A stretch of DNA of 64,000 nucleotides from Adenanthera pavonina (GCA_026686845.1 JAIVEN010000021.1:20912001-20976000); one strand, 5' to 3'. Shown: positions 25,155-38,162, counted from the first letter of the stretch. Program-made: numbers and translations. Notes: generated by a model from the sequence alone, not told the origin.

Positions 25155-25159
25155 ATTTT

Positions 25160-26690
25160 CATGTTTTTAATGTAGCTCTTTTGACAAAGATTGGATGAAG
25201 GGTTTTACAAGAACCCAATGAGTACTGGGTTCGCATCCTAAAGGGGCTTTGTTTTCCTAATTCTGATTTTTTGTCTGCTAAAAAAGGTTACAAGGCCTCT
25301 TGGGCTTGGAGTAGTATATTAGAGGGAAGATCATTACTAGAAGGTCATATGTGTTAACATTAGTAATGGACTCATAACTAATGTGTGGACAGATCCTTGG
25401 TTCCCTTCCCTCCAAGGGATGAAAATTAACTCCCTTTGTCCACTTGAAGAATTTAGTAATATGAAAGTTGCTGACCTGATTAACGGGTACTCATGGGATT
25501 TATCAAATATTGAACTCTGGTTAAAGGATGATGAAATCAAGGAAATAGTGGATGTACCAATTTCTTGAACTTAGAGAAATGATAGGTGAGTTTGGGTAGG
25601 TGGAAAGAATGGTCAATACTCTGTTAAGGAAGGCTATAAATTTGCTAAGCAAATTATGGATAAGAAATCGGTGCATGGACCAGGCAGCTCTTATGTTGTA
25701 AATAATGATATTTGGAAAGTTGCTTGGAAACTGAAAATTCCTAGTAAGATCAAACTCTTTTTATGGTGGGCTCTTCATAATGCGTTACCTTGTTTTGATA
25801 ACCTTCACAAGAGAGGTTGTTGTGTTTTGGCTCTATGTCCTATATGTGTAAAAGCTAATGAATCAGTGGAACATTCTTTATAGCTTTGTGACCGGGTGAA
25901 GAGTACATGGTTTGGTGGCTCTGTTCAGCTGGTTATTTCAAAGATGAGAATTAAAAGATTGGATAGTTGGCTTCTCTCTATTTTCTGCAGAAAAAATTCA
26001 GAAGATTGGACTAGGGCTCATATTGCTATGATTTTGTGGTATATTTGGAAGGGAAGGTGCAAATCCATTTACGAGAATAAAAATGTTGATCATGTTGTAA
26101 CTTTTTCTTTAGCAGGGAAGGTAGTTGTGGAGTTTTACACAGCAAATGGTTGGTCTACTGTGATTGATGCTACATCAAAAAGCCAATCAAGAACCGCAAA
26201 ATGGAAAAAACCATATGGAAGCACGTTAAAGATAAACACTGATGCGGCTTTTAATCCAAGCTCTGGGGAGACTGCTGCTTGTTTTATTGTTAGAGATCAC
26301 CTTGGTTTTGTTTTAGATGGATGTGTTAAGAAATACAAAGTGATATCCCCTTTTATGGAAGAGGCATTGGCATTATCGGATGCTATTCAGTTTGCTCTGG
26401 ATAATGATCTAGAGGATATCCCTTTTGAATCTAACTGTCTCTCTTTAATTCAGGCGGTTAATTCTTCCAATTCGTTTGTTGATTGGCGCTGTTGTGTCCT
26501 TGTCTCAAGGAAATGGCTAAGGAATCCTAAGTTTGACTGGATTCCCAGTGAAGATAATGGTATCGCCGACTGGATCGCCAAAGCTTCGCTAAATGGGATG
26601 GATCTTTTAGATTGGGTTCGCCACCCTCCATCCCATCTTCTTCAGTTGCTCAATGGCGATACTTCTGCTACTCGTATTGGTGTTGGGTGA
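25160..26690 (+). pseudogene. LINE ORF2 3' part: zf-RVT and RNase H
   Basis: The first part (25,160-25,630) continues RT homology (VALLTKIGW, WVRILKGLCFP). A zf-RVT domain follows at 25,656-25,895 (WKVAWKLKIPSKIKLFLWWALHNALP in two parts, CPIC). The longest intact frame (25,896-26,690, 264 codons) holds a plant RNase H domain: INTDAAF (first catalytic Asp), EEALALSDAI (Glu), FESNCLSL where the usual ESD Asp is Asn, and GIADWIAKAS (last Asp). The stop at 25,881-25,883 and the earlier frameshifts detach it from the rest. It is the best preserved piece of the LINE, yet its active site is altered. Confidence 0.88.
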
Positions 26691-26835
26691 CTATTTTGGT
26701 TTTCTTGGCTCGTTTTTGTCTTTTGTTTGTTTTGCTCTTTTCTATGGACCTCTTGTTTGTACTGTTTAGTTTGTTCTGTTTGGTTTGTTTCTTGTAATAG
26801 AAGCTCTTTTGTTGCCAATATATATAGATAAATAT

Positions 26836-29800
26836 GATTGATATAATATAGATATTATATACAATATAAATATATTTATATAGTTTGTGATATGTTTATT
26901 AGACAAGCGATCATAAATTAATTTAAATTTAATTTTATTAGATAATTTAGAAGATTTTTCTCAAAAAAAATTCTAAAAATCCAATATATCTAAATAATAA
27001 AAAAAATATAAAAAATATGAATTATTTATAATTAATGATATCTCATAATATTTACTTGTCATAATTTTAAATTATAGACTCAAATAATAGGATGTGAATT
27101 TAGAAGATTTTTTAAGGAGATTTTTTCTGAAAAAAAATTCAAGCATAAAAATATATAAATAATAAAATAGATTAAAAAATATAAATAATTGGTTGTGATT
27201 AAAAGAATCTCATAAGATTTAGGATTTTAATTTTAAATTATAAAATCAAATACTATCTTATAAAAAAATATTGTTTAAGGAGATTTTGTTAGGAAAAAAA
27301 ATAACATTTAAAAAAGATAAATAATGGTTATCACTAAAAAATCTAATTAAATTTTGTGTTTTTAATTTTAAAATATAAAATGAAATAATATGTCTCATTA
27401 TCTTAACTTCAAATAAAATATTCCAAAGTATGAAATTGCGTCAAACCTTTATTGAAGTACCAGATTCATATCAAAATTTTTCATACATGTTACATACTTT
27501 TATATATATAATAAATTTTATATTTATTTAATATTGATTAATTTATAATTATAATTAATTTAATATATTATTTTTTATTTTTTAAATATGTCAATTATTT
27601 TTCAAAAATCATCATATTCGACTATAACTAATTCAGATCTAATCATATTGAACTTCGACTATGTAAAATTCTACAAACAGTAAATTTTTTCATTCATGAA
27701 ATTTGACCCAAACTTTAATTTAAAGAAAATAGATATTGAACCACTTAAATTAACTCTAGTTGATTAATTCTTGGTTATATAGTTTATATTCTCTCTATGT
27801 CATTTTATATGTTATTTTAAATTTTTTTATATATATCAATAAAACTGTTAAATGTTCTAGATTATAGTAAAATGTAATGATATTTTATCAAAATTTTGTT
27901 AATTAAATACTAAAAAATAATTTATATTTCATGCATCATTATTTTTAATCATTATTTTTAATAAAAAATAAAATGATAAAAAAATAAATAATACTTTACT
28001 AGTGATATAAAATAATAAATAAATTAAATATTTAAAATTTTTTAAAATGACTAATAAAATTATACGAATAGTATTTTGTCAACTTAATTGTGAGCTTTTT
28101 TTTTTTTTTGGTTTTGGAAGGAAGTGCAGTTTTGTAAAACAATCACAACCCTACCTTATATAAGGCGGCACATGTCCGTTGACAGCTCATTATTATTGTT
28201 ATTCCCCACGAGATTGTGCATTTGATTTGACAATATAATAAGGACTGAATCCAAATTTTCTTCCAGGTAAAAAAAAAAAATCCAAATTTTCTTCATATTT
28301 TTAAAAATATAATAAAAAAGTACATATTTGATTTAATCAACTTATTAGAAGATGTTGTATTTTTTTTTTAAACACCAAGGGGTCATGATGAACATATAAA
28401 AAGCTGGATTTGGACAAGGAATTGATGTCAAGTCTCATTTAAAAGAAGAGCAACACTAACAAATAACAGAAATTGTGAGAATCAATCAAGAACCGATAGA
28501 ACCAGTAAAAATCAATTGTGAATCGTTCTAGAATCGACTTAAACTAGTTAATTTTTTTTTTAATTTTTTAAATTTTAAGATAAAATAACATTATTTTTAT
28601 TTTTTAGTATTAAATAGCATTATTTTTGTATAAATTTTTTCTTTTAATATTATAATATTATATAAGTATTATTATAATACATAATTATTAATAGTAATAA
28701 ATTTATTTAACAAATAATATAAAAATAGAATATTAGTTAACTATTTTATAATCAAAATATGATTATAGATGAATATATATTTATATTTTAATATTATGTT
28801 ATAAAACTTATTAATATTCTTTAATAATATATAACATATGAAATTAAAAAATTATTAATTTTATTTACTATCAGTTTAATTACATTTCAGCGGCATTGAA
28901 GCATTAAACATTAAACCGTTATCTTGATCAATTCAATGGCCAGTGCAATTTTTAATACCTTGATTATGATCATTTAAGCACCATGTCTTGGGTGCCAAGA
29001 AAAATTGTCATCTTAAAATAAAAATATTAATAAAATCTGGGACATGAAAATCTAATTTAAATTATCCAAATGATATGTACTATTTCGTATTTACAAAATC
29101 TCCCGATACGTATACTATAATGATGGTTCAGACTTCATATTTCTAATCAAAACACTGATTTTTTTTAGCAAATCAAAACACTGATTAACATACATTAATT
29201 CAAAGGCTAGATTAAAAAAGCTACATAAAAAAATCTCTCATTATTGATTCACCATTGATTTCATGAATTATTTCTACGCCAATTTTAATAAGAGTATTAT
29301 ACATAAGAGTAATAAGATATCATTACCAAATCAACTGCACGTTGGGATTTCAATTGTAAAAGCACACATAAGGCAAAAAAGAAAAAAAGAAAAATCAACA
29401 CACATAAATTTAAGGTGATTTAGTCTACCAACGTTTTTCATCACAAATTAAAATGATAACCACTCATTTTAATATCTCTAATAATCTTTAAACAAGACAA
29501 AATTGCATTACATGCAACTAATCATATTCATATGATTATAGCCAAGTGTGGCGTATAGATGATAATTCTGTATGGCTAACTTTAGTCCCAAATGTTTATA
29601 TAAATAAATATACGTTGGTGCGATCAGAGTATAAGAAAGGGATAGGAACATGGATACTGTCAAAAAGTTTGAACTTTGTAATATACTTTAGGAGCAGGTA
29701 GTTAATCATCTTAATGGGTTCCGAATTCCATGTCTTGAAAGTATATTAAGTCGAAGGTTGGGGTGATTAATGTAAAGAAAATAGACGCATGTAGGTGGAT

Positions 29801-32390
29801 AGGTTTATGAATTTGTGGATATATATATATAGTACCATGCAAAGTAGGAGGATGTGAGTAGGGTTTAGGGGTAAGTGGGTAATAATTGGCTGTCAAAAGC
29901 TACAGATGAAAAAGAAGATATCTATATATATATATATATACATATATAGGGACAGAGCAAAGGAGGTGAAAGAAAGAAGAGGCAAACTAGTTTTATAATT
30001 TGGTGATGCTTTGCTTTCATCTGTACAGAGTAGAATAGCGTGTCGTCTTCTTCTTTTCTTCTGGTTGTCTTGTTGTGCATTCTGGTCATGTGACCTTCTT
30101 GAACCACTCACCCAAATAGCTCACTTGCTCATTTCTTATTCTTATTACTATTTCATTATTAGGCTATGGCTATATATATATATATATATATCCTTCAACC
30201 ACGTCCCTCCCTCTCTCTTTTTTACTCTCTTTTTGGTTCTGGTCTTTAGGGACCACACAAGCACAACACCCAGCGACTTCAACTTGCCTCTCTCTCCTTC
30301 ATCAATTTGTTTAGATGTAGCACTGTGCTTTGTAATATGCCAAAAATAAAATGTTTGGGAGAGGAGTAGGATTGTTTATAATTTATGAATAATACGACTC
30401 TTTAAAATTTTCAATTGATATATAAACTAAAATGGCTAAAAAGATAAATTAGATTATTTATAATTTATAAAATGTACAACTTGTTATAAGTTTTATATTT
30501 GTTAATATTAATTTGTTCTTTCATATTTTTATATTTATGTATTAAGAAAGAGAACGGTATGATTTATGAAACTTATATATATGTGTGTGTATAATTTTTA
30601 TATTTATCATTCTCTCGACCTCTTATTCTAAACAAATTATATCCATTCACCGTCGCATAAAAGATCCCAATTAAAATCAATATATAGAACGAGACTAACT
30701 TCGTCTCTACGCCCAATGTTATTTTCATTCATTGTATTTTATGCAATTGATTAATTTGTGAAGATAGAATATATATATATATATATATCTCTCTCTCTGA
30801 ATTAATGAATTTGTCCACAAAAATTAAACTCTAATTTTTTTGGGGGGGACAGGAAATTAACTGAGTTCAACTGTTCCGGCTTTGAGGTCTGACAAACTGT
30901 TTTTGCATTGCTCTCTATTTTTTAATTGAATTTGCATTAGCCGTTACCGCATGTGATTGGTATTTACTGTGCTTAATTGATTCAAATTTTCAAATGCTAT
31001 TTGGGCAAATTCATAGCTTTGCAGGGCCTAGTGGCCAAAAAAAAGAATGTTCTGTTTCTTATTCTATATTTCTTCCTATTTATTCTGGAAAAATATGTTA
31101 CAGCACCCAAACTTAGCACTCTCAAATGGGCCACTCTGACCCGTTTATGCTTAGCCCCTCACAACCTCCGCAAAAATAAGTGTGAGTGTGTGTGGCTCTC
31201 TGTTTGTTAGGAGGAATCACCAGTATCTCAAATTGATTATAAATAAAGATTTTTAATTAAAAATTAGTAATAAAAATAGGCGACTGAGTTATAAAATTAG
31301 AAGAATAAATAGTAAAAAATTCTACTTTATAATTAATTTGAGATATTGGTCCCAAAATATGAATTCCCCTTGTTTTTTTTTACCCTTGTTTAGTTTAAAT
31401 ATTTCTAGTTTTTTTTTTAAACAATACCAGATGAAAAAAAAAAACCATCTAATTCAGGTAGAGTCCAAGCTGTGCTCAAAGATTTCTAGATTATATAATC
31501 CCAAATTCACCAACTGATGGTGTCATGTTTATATATAATTTTTTATATATAATATTTTTTTACTTGTTATGATTTTTCTTAAATTTATAGTTAAAATATT
31601 ATTTTTTTTATTTTATATCCTATTTCGTTTTTACATTAAAAACCATATTGAAACCTCCGTGTGGTTATCATAAAGTGTGCAAATAGAACGTAACCAATCT
31701 TGAATTCTTGATCACATATTCTGAGGCAAAAAAAGAAAAAAAGAAGATCACATAATCTATCAGAAGAGCCAGATCCTGCTTTTTTTTTTTAACAGATCCT
31801 GGATGTTTTGCTCTAAGTGTCAAATAAATGATCTGCTTAGGCCCACATTGAAATGGGCCCGTTGTTTTAATCAAGGCCCGTTCGTCCAGTGAGTGAGTTA
31901 AAGAGAGCTCGTTACAGGCTTTGACCCGTTTTAACAGTGCCTTTCCTTCCCAATTCACCCCTTTATTTTATGAGCATTTGACCATAGAATGAATATATGA
32001 ATTATGTATATTACCATCATAGAGGCAATTTATATTTACTTCAGGATCCAAACACTTTCTATCTTTCTCAATTTCTGCTTGGAATAATATATATATATAA
32101 TTTCTTTAAGCTTTAAGGAAATCAATTTTAATATTTTCTAAAAAATTATAAGATAAATAATTGACTATTGAAGTTATAGAAAATACATTAAACAACTTCT
32201 TTAATTTTTTAAAAAAAATCCTGCGTGTTTTATTTTTGGAAAAATTGGGAAATGGAACCTAAAAATCAACATAATTGGGAGATTGGACCAAACGTTAAAA
32301 GATAATACCACTGAAGGACCAAAGAGTTTTGCTGGTAAATTAATGATGTGAAATGATGAAAATGACCTGTACATTTAAAGAAAAAAAAGG
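26836..32390. other. AT-rich intergenic DNA
   Basis: No gene is recognised. 27,060-27,420 has three or four diverged copies of a unit around AGGAGATTTTTTCTGAAAAAAA. TA-dinucleotide runs lie at about 29,925-29,945, 30,170-30,191 and 30,766-30,788. Long T or A runs occur at 28,098-28,110, 28,269-28,279, 28,359-28,369, 31,373-31,380 and 31,780-31,790. A TATATAAGGCGG element at about 28,156 looks like a TATA box but has no gene downstream. Frames at 29,711-30,349 and 31,668-31,958 look like chance openings. Confidence 0.55.
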
Positions 32391-33660
32391 CTAGAAGAGG
32401 GAAATTTCAAATAGCAACTCCATTGAACTCAAAAATAGTCATCGATGAACTTCCTTCTCTTCTCCTCTGTCGTCCTACCCTCCGCCTAATAAGCCTTCTT
32501 GTGCTCTCCTCCATCGATTTGCAGGGTTGGTAGTTTGGCCATTGTTTTGTTCTACATCTCCTCCTACCAGCCCTTCTGTCCTCTGTTTTCAAATCTAGGG
32601 TTTTAGGAAGTTGGCAGGTGTTGGTGGAGCCACCGAAATCTAGAAATCATAGATAAATAAAGCAATTCAAAGAGTGGAGGACTGAGGCTGTGTGGAGCAT
32701 GCAAGTGTCATGCTGCTAGAGGTTCATGTTTGGCAAATCAAATTTGGGATTAAGCGAGGCAAATTTGAAGGGCTCCATCTCTATAGTATAAGCATTGGTC
32801 TATTCCTTCATCAAAGAGATGACAGCAAGCTATTTAGGTTTCATCAAGATTGGGCACTCTCGGTGGCAATTTTAAGGATAGTGGCTATGGTGGCAAATAT
32901 GAGGAGGATGATTAAGAGGTTGTGTATATTGATCCCTAATTCCTCAGTGTGGTATGTGATCTTAATGCCTTTCTCTATGATTTTGCTTATGCTGTTAGAG
33001 GATGATGAATAACCTGATTCTATAGTTACTTTCTACTATACTGTCCTCTATTTCTTCACTTTTATTGAGATTGGTATTAGTGTCCTTAATATGAGATTAA
33101 GGATGAGGTTAGGTTAGCATTCGAGGATTGATGATGGTTTTCTTGTACTGTCACCGAGAGATTGTATTTGTCTGGCTAAATCTTCTGGTTTGAGGATGGA
33201 CCTGTGCTTGGTGGTTGTATGGCAATGGTAAAAGATTAGAGGGTTCCTTGCTCAATTTGCATCTTGTAAGGATGATTGGCTCTGGTCTAGTCCTTGTTAC
33301 ATATGGAACCAGTCATTGCAATATTGAATTAATGAGATTTTTATCTATAGTCAATTAACTGCAAGTGGTTTAATAGTTGCAAGGTTTACTTTTTTTTTTA
33401 CTGGGAAAGCTTAAGTTGTAATTATTCATCTTAGCTTAAGTTGATAGATTTAAATGATCTTGAATTGAAGTTCCCTTCTTCTCCTGAAGCTGTGGCTTTA
33501 AATTTTGCAAGAAATGATGGGTACATTGATACTTTGGTTGCTAAAGCTATAGAGATGGCTACATTGAGGAAATCTTGATGAGGAGAAGGAATCTGTGCTT
33601 GTAGAGGCTGAATTGAAGAAAATTTTGTATGGAAAGTTCAAGGACTCGATCAATCTTGAA
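32391..33660 (+). pseudogene. Decayed coding-like stretch, family not recognised
   Basis: Several short + strand frames carry non-random protein-like text without any complete reading frame: 32,692-33,012 (106 codons), an overlapping frame beginning CGACKCHAARGSC near 32,685, and 33,440-33,580 reading NDLELKFPSSPEAVALNF then ARNDGYIDTLVAKAIEMA. Base composition is richer in G than the flanks. I do not recognise the protein. A processed or fragmented pseudogene is possible, and chance cannot be excluded. Confidence 0.3.
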
Positions 33661-34084
33661 TAAGATTAATAGCATTGTTGTTGGTAAATTTGGTTTGAAC
33701 TAGTGTGATGGATTGCTATCTATAATGTTGTGTCCAACTATATAATGGTGAGGTGTAGTTGGGGCTTGATGATTAATGAAGTCTAATAGATTGGTAGGGT
33801 GTAATGACAATTGGCTCAAAATCAGTTGATTGATATAATATTTCAACTACATAATTGTATTTTGGTGGTTGACCAATCAATATTATCGATGTCTTAAATT
33901 GAGGATGAGTGCCAGAAGTGGTTTACCAGTAAATATTTTGTCGGTCAACCATAATTTCGGTAGAATAGTAACTTTGTGATGGAACTTAACGATAGATCAA
34001 AATTAATTGACCACTGATAAATTTGAACTGACTTTTTACATTCTACCGATGGACCACAATTTCTTGATGAAAGATTGCAATTTT
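33661..34084. other. Intergenic, no feature seen
   Basis: AT-rich DNA with loosely repeated text around TCGGTCAACCA and TTGACCACTGA. Similar wording recurs at about 37,260-37,470, which suggests one older repeat now split by the minisatellite and its inserted LTR. Confidence 0.4.
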
Positions 34085-37000
34085 TTTTTATCCATGATTA
34101 GATATTATTGTATAAAGATTAGAATTTTATGATCAAATATTAGAATTGTTTATTTTCATGATTCCAATATTAGAATTGTTTATTTATGGGTGAGAATTGT
34201 TGAATCAAGTATTTTGATGATTCCAAACCAATTAGAGTTTGGAAAGAAGATATCAATGGTATACAAAAGATCTCAAGTGATGAAATCCAAGAAAAACAAA
34301 TATAAGACTAGATATATGATTTCTTATTGAATTCAAATGAGTAAAAGACTTTGATCTTATAAGAGAATATGTTAAAAATGTGTTTTTTACGATAACTCAT
34401 GAAATATTTAAAAAATATCCATTATCAGACGAATTTTGAAGGGTTAAACTTGATTTATTACTTTGAAAATTCAAATTTTGGTATCTAAAATTCGAACTTC
34501 GGAGTGAAAATATGTTAGTTAAAAAAAAGGTCCCTCTGACAGAAAAATTTCATTTTTAAAAATTTGAATTTCGAGTAAAACATAAACTATGAAAAATGAA
34601 AAATTGGTCTGAAAATATTTCAAAGTTCATTTGAAAATAAAATTTAAAAAAAAAGTTCTAAGTTAGTCCTCTTATAGTCGAACTTTGATTTTGAAAATTC
34701 AAACTTTGGAAAGATAGTTTGCAAATATGTTATGATAGTCTTTTAACATTTTGACATACGAACTTTCGTATTCAGAAATTCGAACTTTGAAATTAAATCT
34801 AATAAGAAATCTCTCTGACAGAAGAACTTCGGTATTTGAAAATTTGAATTTCGAAAAGAATAATTATTGTACCATATTGAGCTGCTCACTGACAGACGAA
34901 TTTTAGGCACCAAGATTCAAACTTCGGAAGTACTGTAGTAATATGGAATAATTATTTACACTTACTAAAAGAATTTTAAACTTAAAAATTCGTATGTTCT
35001 AACATAGAAACATTTAGTAAAGATGAAAATTTGAACTTTACTTTAGAACAGACAAACTTCAAGATTCAATGTTAAAGTCTTTAGCTTACGGTCTCTGTGA
35101 AATTCGTCTGTTAACACACCAAAATTAAAACTTTGAATGTCAGATGCATTAAATACGATTAGTGAACAGATAGTTTTTTAGAATAACCGTTAGGTAACGT
35201 CTCTAATGGCTAAATCTTGTCTCTAACGTATAGTTAAGACATAAATCTATAACTAGAATTTCATTTGAAGATGTGAGTAATAATTTTACATTGTATATAC
35301 AGAAACTCTGCTAAATTCTTAAGTCAAAGTCTTCTGCTCTCACATACTTCATATCTTGAACTTTAACTTTCATATACATTCTAAATTAGAGAGTTCATTT
35401 ACTGTAATCAATCTTACCTTCATCTAAAAGAAAGATTTTCTTATGAGGGGATTTCACAAGGGATTTGAGAAGCACTTAGGTAGAGTGCAGAGAGTGAGAT
35501 TATAAGCTCTTGGAATAAAGTATCAAGTTGTACTGAGGCATTGCAAGAAGCCCACCGAATTCTTGTAAGATAGTGGAAAATCTCAAGCGGTAGCTTGAGG
35601 ACTGGACATAAGTGAAGAGAAAAAGACCAAACTAGGATAAATATTTGTGTCTTCTCTTTCCTTATCTTATTTTTCACTTGGTTATATTTTATACTCTACT
35701 TTTACTGTCACTCTTACTTTCACTACTCTCTTACACTTTTCTAGAAAATTTTAATCTTTCTAATTCATCCCTCTCTTGGAAAACCAGCATATCTAATAAG
35801 AATCAATTTTTTATTCAAGAATAGATTTTTTTTTTGTAATATTACACTTTTTTGGTCCAAGATTAGAACTTTTTGGACTAAGATTAGAATTTTGTAATCC
35901 AAGTTTAGATTTTTTTTATCCAAAATTAGAACATTTTGATTCAAGAGTAGAATTTTTTTCTTTTCAATTGAGAATAAAAATTTTTTTATTCAAGATTAGA
36001 ATTTTTTGATACAAAAGTAGAACTTTTTTTTATTTACAACTGGGAATAGCGTTTTTTTTTATCCAAGATTAGAATTTTTTGGATAAATATTAGAATTTCT
36101 TTTAATTTACAAGTGAAAATAGAATTTTTCGATTCAATATTAGATTTTTTTGAATAAAGATTAGAATTTTTTTATTCATGAGTAATATATTTTGATTTAC
36201 AAGTGAGAATAGATTTTTTTTTATCCAAGAGTAGAATTTTTTGACACAAGAATATAATTTTTTATTTACAAGTGAAAATATACTTTTTTTTTATCCAAGA
36301 TTAGAATTTTTTGGACAAAGATTAGGATTTCTTATCCAATATTAGAATTTTTTTATACAACATTAGAATATTTTGATCTACAAGTGAGAATATAATTTGT
36401 TGATCCAATATTAGAATTTTTTTATGCCAAAGCAAAATTTTTTTATTTACAGCCGAAAGCGGATTTTTTTTTTATCCAAGATTAGAATTTTTTAATCCAA
36501 GTTTAAAAATTTTTTATGCAAAAGTATATTTTTTTTTTATATAAGAGTATAATATTTTGATTTACAAGTGAGAATAGAATTTGTTGATGAATTATTAGAA
36601 TTTTTTTATTTACAAACAACAGTAGAATTTTTTTATCGAAAGATAGAATTTTTTTTAATCTGAGTTTAGAGTTTTTTTACATAAAAGTGGAGATTTTGAT
36701 GTAAAAGTAGAATATTTTGATTTATGAGTGTGAATATATTTTTTTTTATCTAAGATTAGAACTTTGTGATCCAATAATAGAATTTTTTAATTTACAAGTG
36801 AGAACAGAATTTATTTATCTAAGATTAGAATTTTCTTTATAGAAGAATAGAATTTTTTTATTTACAAGTGAGAATGAAATTTTTTTATCCAATATTAGAA
36901 TTTTTTTTATATAAGAGTATAGTTTTCGGTTTATAATTGAGAATTGAATTTTTTTATACAAGAGTAGAATTTTTTATTTACAAGTGTGAATGGAATATTT

Positions 37001-37215
37001 TAATCCAAGATTAAGTTTTTTTGAAAAAGATTAGAATTTTTAGATCCAATATTAGAATTATTTTTATTGAATTTTAGAATTTTTTATACAAAAATAAAAT
37101 ATTTTGATTTACAAGTGAGAATAGAATTTTTTTAATCTAAAATTGAAAGTTTTTTATCCAAGAGTAAAATTTTTTTTATTTACAAGTGAGAATTTTTCTA
37201 AAGAAAAATAAAAAT
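34085..37215. repeat. Degenerate AT-rich minisatellite, split by an LTR
   Basis: Imperfect repeats built from the modules TTATCCAAGATTAGAATTTTT, TTATTTACAAGTGAGAATAG (quoted in parts of 20 or fewer: ATCCAAGATTAGAATTTTTT and ATTTACAAGTGAGAATAG) and GAATTTTTTTAT run from 35,804 to about 37,215, with the first units at 34,085-34,197. The copies vary in order and length, so the array is complex rather than a simple satellite. The copia solo LTR at 34,198-35,798 interrupts it. No protein is encoded. Confidence 0.75.
34193..35803 (+). mobile_element. Copia solo LTR, type B, copy 4, opposite orientation, TSD AGAAT
   Basis: A 1,601-bp LTR (34,198-35,798) starts TGTTGAATCAAGTATTTTG and ends CAGCATATCTAATA, the reverse complement of copies 1 and 2, with AGAAT at 34,193-34,197 and 35,799-35,803. 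The type-B dyads (AAAATTCGAACTT, GACGAATTT) occupy 34,430-35,130. The leader block (GGACTGGACATAAG, near 35,602) and CAAACTAGGATAAA follow, in the order U3, TATA, leader. Confidence 0.88.
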
Positions 37216-38157
37216 TTTCCAACCCAAACTAGATGTTTCCACCCTGATTAAAATTTCCAAGTAGTGGTTGATCACTTTTCCATTTCCTTAACCATGGTCC
37301 AGAATACTATACACACTTTATCGAAGTGATATGCATACTTAAAAAAATCAGCCAGTCATTTTTCTTGAACTAGAAAAATAAATTCTGGTCGTTGACCATT
37401 TTTGTTTTCATATACCATGGTCTAGCAATGATATGTACACTTAATAAGAGGATTTATATATTAGTTAATTAGCCCATATTTTGAACTAGAAAATCCAATT
37501 ATTGAGTTAAAAATCATCAATGGTCAACTGATTTTTGTACACCATTAAGTTCCAAAACAATGTTTCCAGTATATTTGATGTATCTATTTTATATCTATAA
37601 AATACCCACATTTGATGTTGTTTTTCTTTGAAAAATGTTGAGTTTTGATATAATTTGTGCATGATTCTATATAATTTCAGATATATTTGTATCTCAGAAA
37701 AATTTTTAGGAGCTTTGAGCATTTTAAAGTGAAAAAGAGAAAGAAAAGAAGGTTCAAGACAAGCTCATCCAGTCCCAATTAATGTCCTCACCCGACCACG
37801 GGTGAGGAGGCGTGAGGAATCAAAATCACAAGTTAACCCGGTGCAGGGTCAACCATGATTATATCACCTGGTGCTAGGTGAAGAGCAAGCAAAGAAAAAT
37901 AAATAAATGAGTTACCTGGTGCCGGCTGAACAAGAAAAAGGAGAATATGGTGCCGGGAGACGTCATTTAGCAGCTACAATCAACATTATCTACAAGGATC
38001 ACACAAGCTCTATAAATAAATGGGTTTAGGACGAAAAGAGACACACAATCACTTATTCTAAACCCTAGAAAAACTATTCAAAAGTCTCTAAAGCTTAAAG
38101 GGAACATTGGTATGGCAGATCTAGAAAAATTGAAGGTATAGTGAGGCTGAATCATTT
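37216..38157. other. Probable gypsy LTR sequence left of the copia insertion
   Basis: 37,260-37,470 has two diverged copies of a unit containing CCATGGTC and ATATGCATACTT/ATATGTACACTT. 37,760-37,960 has several CCTGGTGC/CCCGGTGC repeats. A CTATAAATAAATGGG TATA-like element at about 38,010 is followed by CTAAACCCTAG. This layout resembles an LTR promoter region, and the copia element at 38,163 interrupts it. No gene. Confidence 0.4.
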
Positions 38158-38162
38158 TCTTC

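Larger units (their letters stand above)
17498..25159. mobile_element. Insertion 2: long Ty3/gypsy-like solo LTR, TSD ATTTT
   Basis: The insert begins TGTAACAACC at 17,503 and ends AGGGTGTTACA at 25,154, with ATTTT at 17,498-17,502 and 25,155-25,159. It is the same family as insertion 1 but inverted. The segment CTCACACCCCCTCCCATGAC followed by GTAGGTGAAGAC (24,135-24,175) resembles the promoter-distal part of Tekay/Del LTRs. Removing the three copia LTRs nested inside leaves about 2.7 kb of host LTR. No gag-pol is present. The precise 5-bp TSD and the restored LINE frame make the borders secure; the lineage is an inference. Confidence 0.78.
6064..26821 (+). mobile_element. L1-type LINE split by two nested LTR insertions
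   Basis: Three segments (6,064-7,884, 15,032-17,502 and 25,160-26,821; about 6 kb together, normal for plant L1) form one non-LTR retrotransposon: ORF1 (DUF4283 and CCHC), then ORF2 (endonuclease, RT, zf-RVT, RNase H). A 14-bp direct repeat ATATAGATAAATAT lies at 6,050-6,063 and 26,822-26,835, directly outside the expected 5' leader and 3' end, and is read as the target-site duplication. The intervening blocks are LTR-type insertions with 5-bp TSDs. Bridging each insertion with a single TSD copy gives sequence that continues LINE protein homology. Every domain is decayed. No clear poly-A tail is visible, and the TSD lies in AT-rich DNA, so it is the least certain part. Confidence 0.8.

Noticed and set aside
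29893..30349. Overlapping frames up to 112 codons on both strands
   Set aside because: Low-complexity TA-rich DNA with Tyr/Ile repeats, no start context, no homology I recognise.
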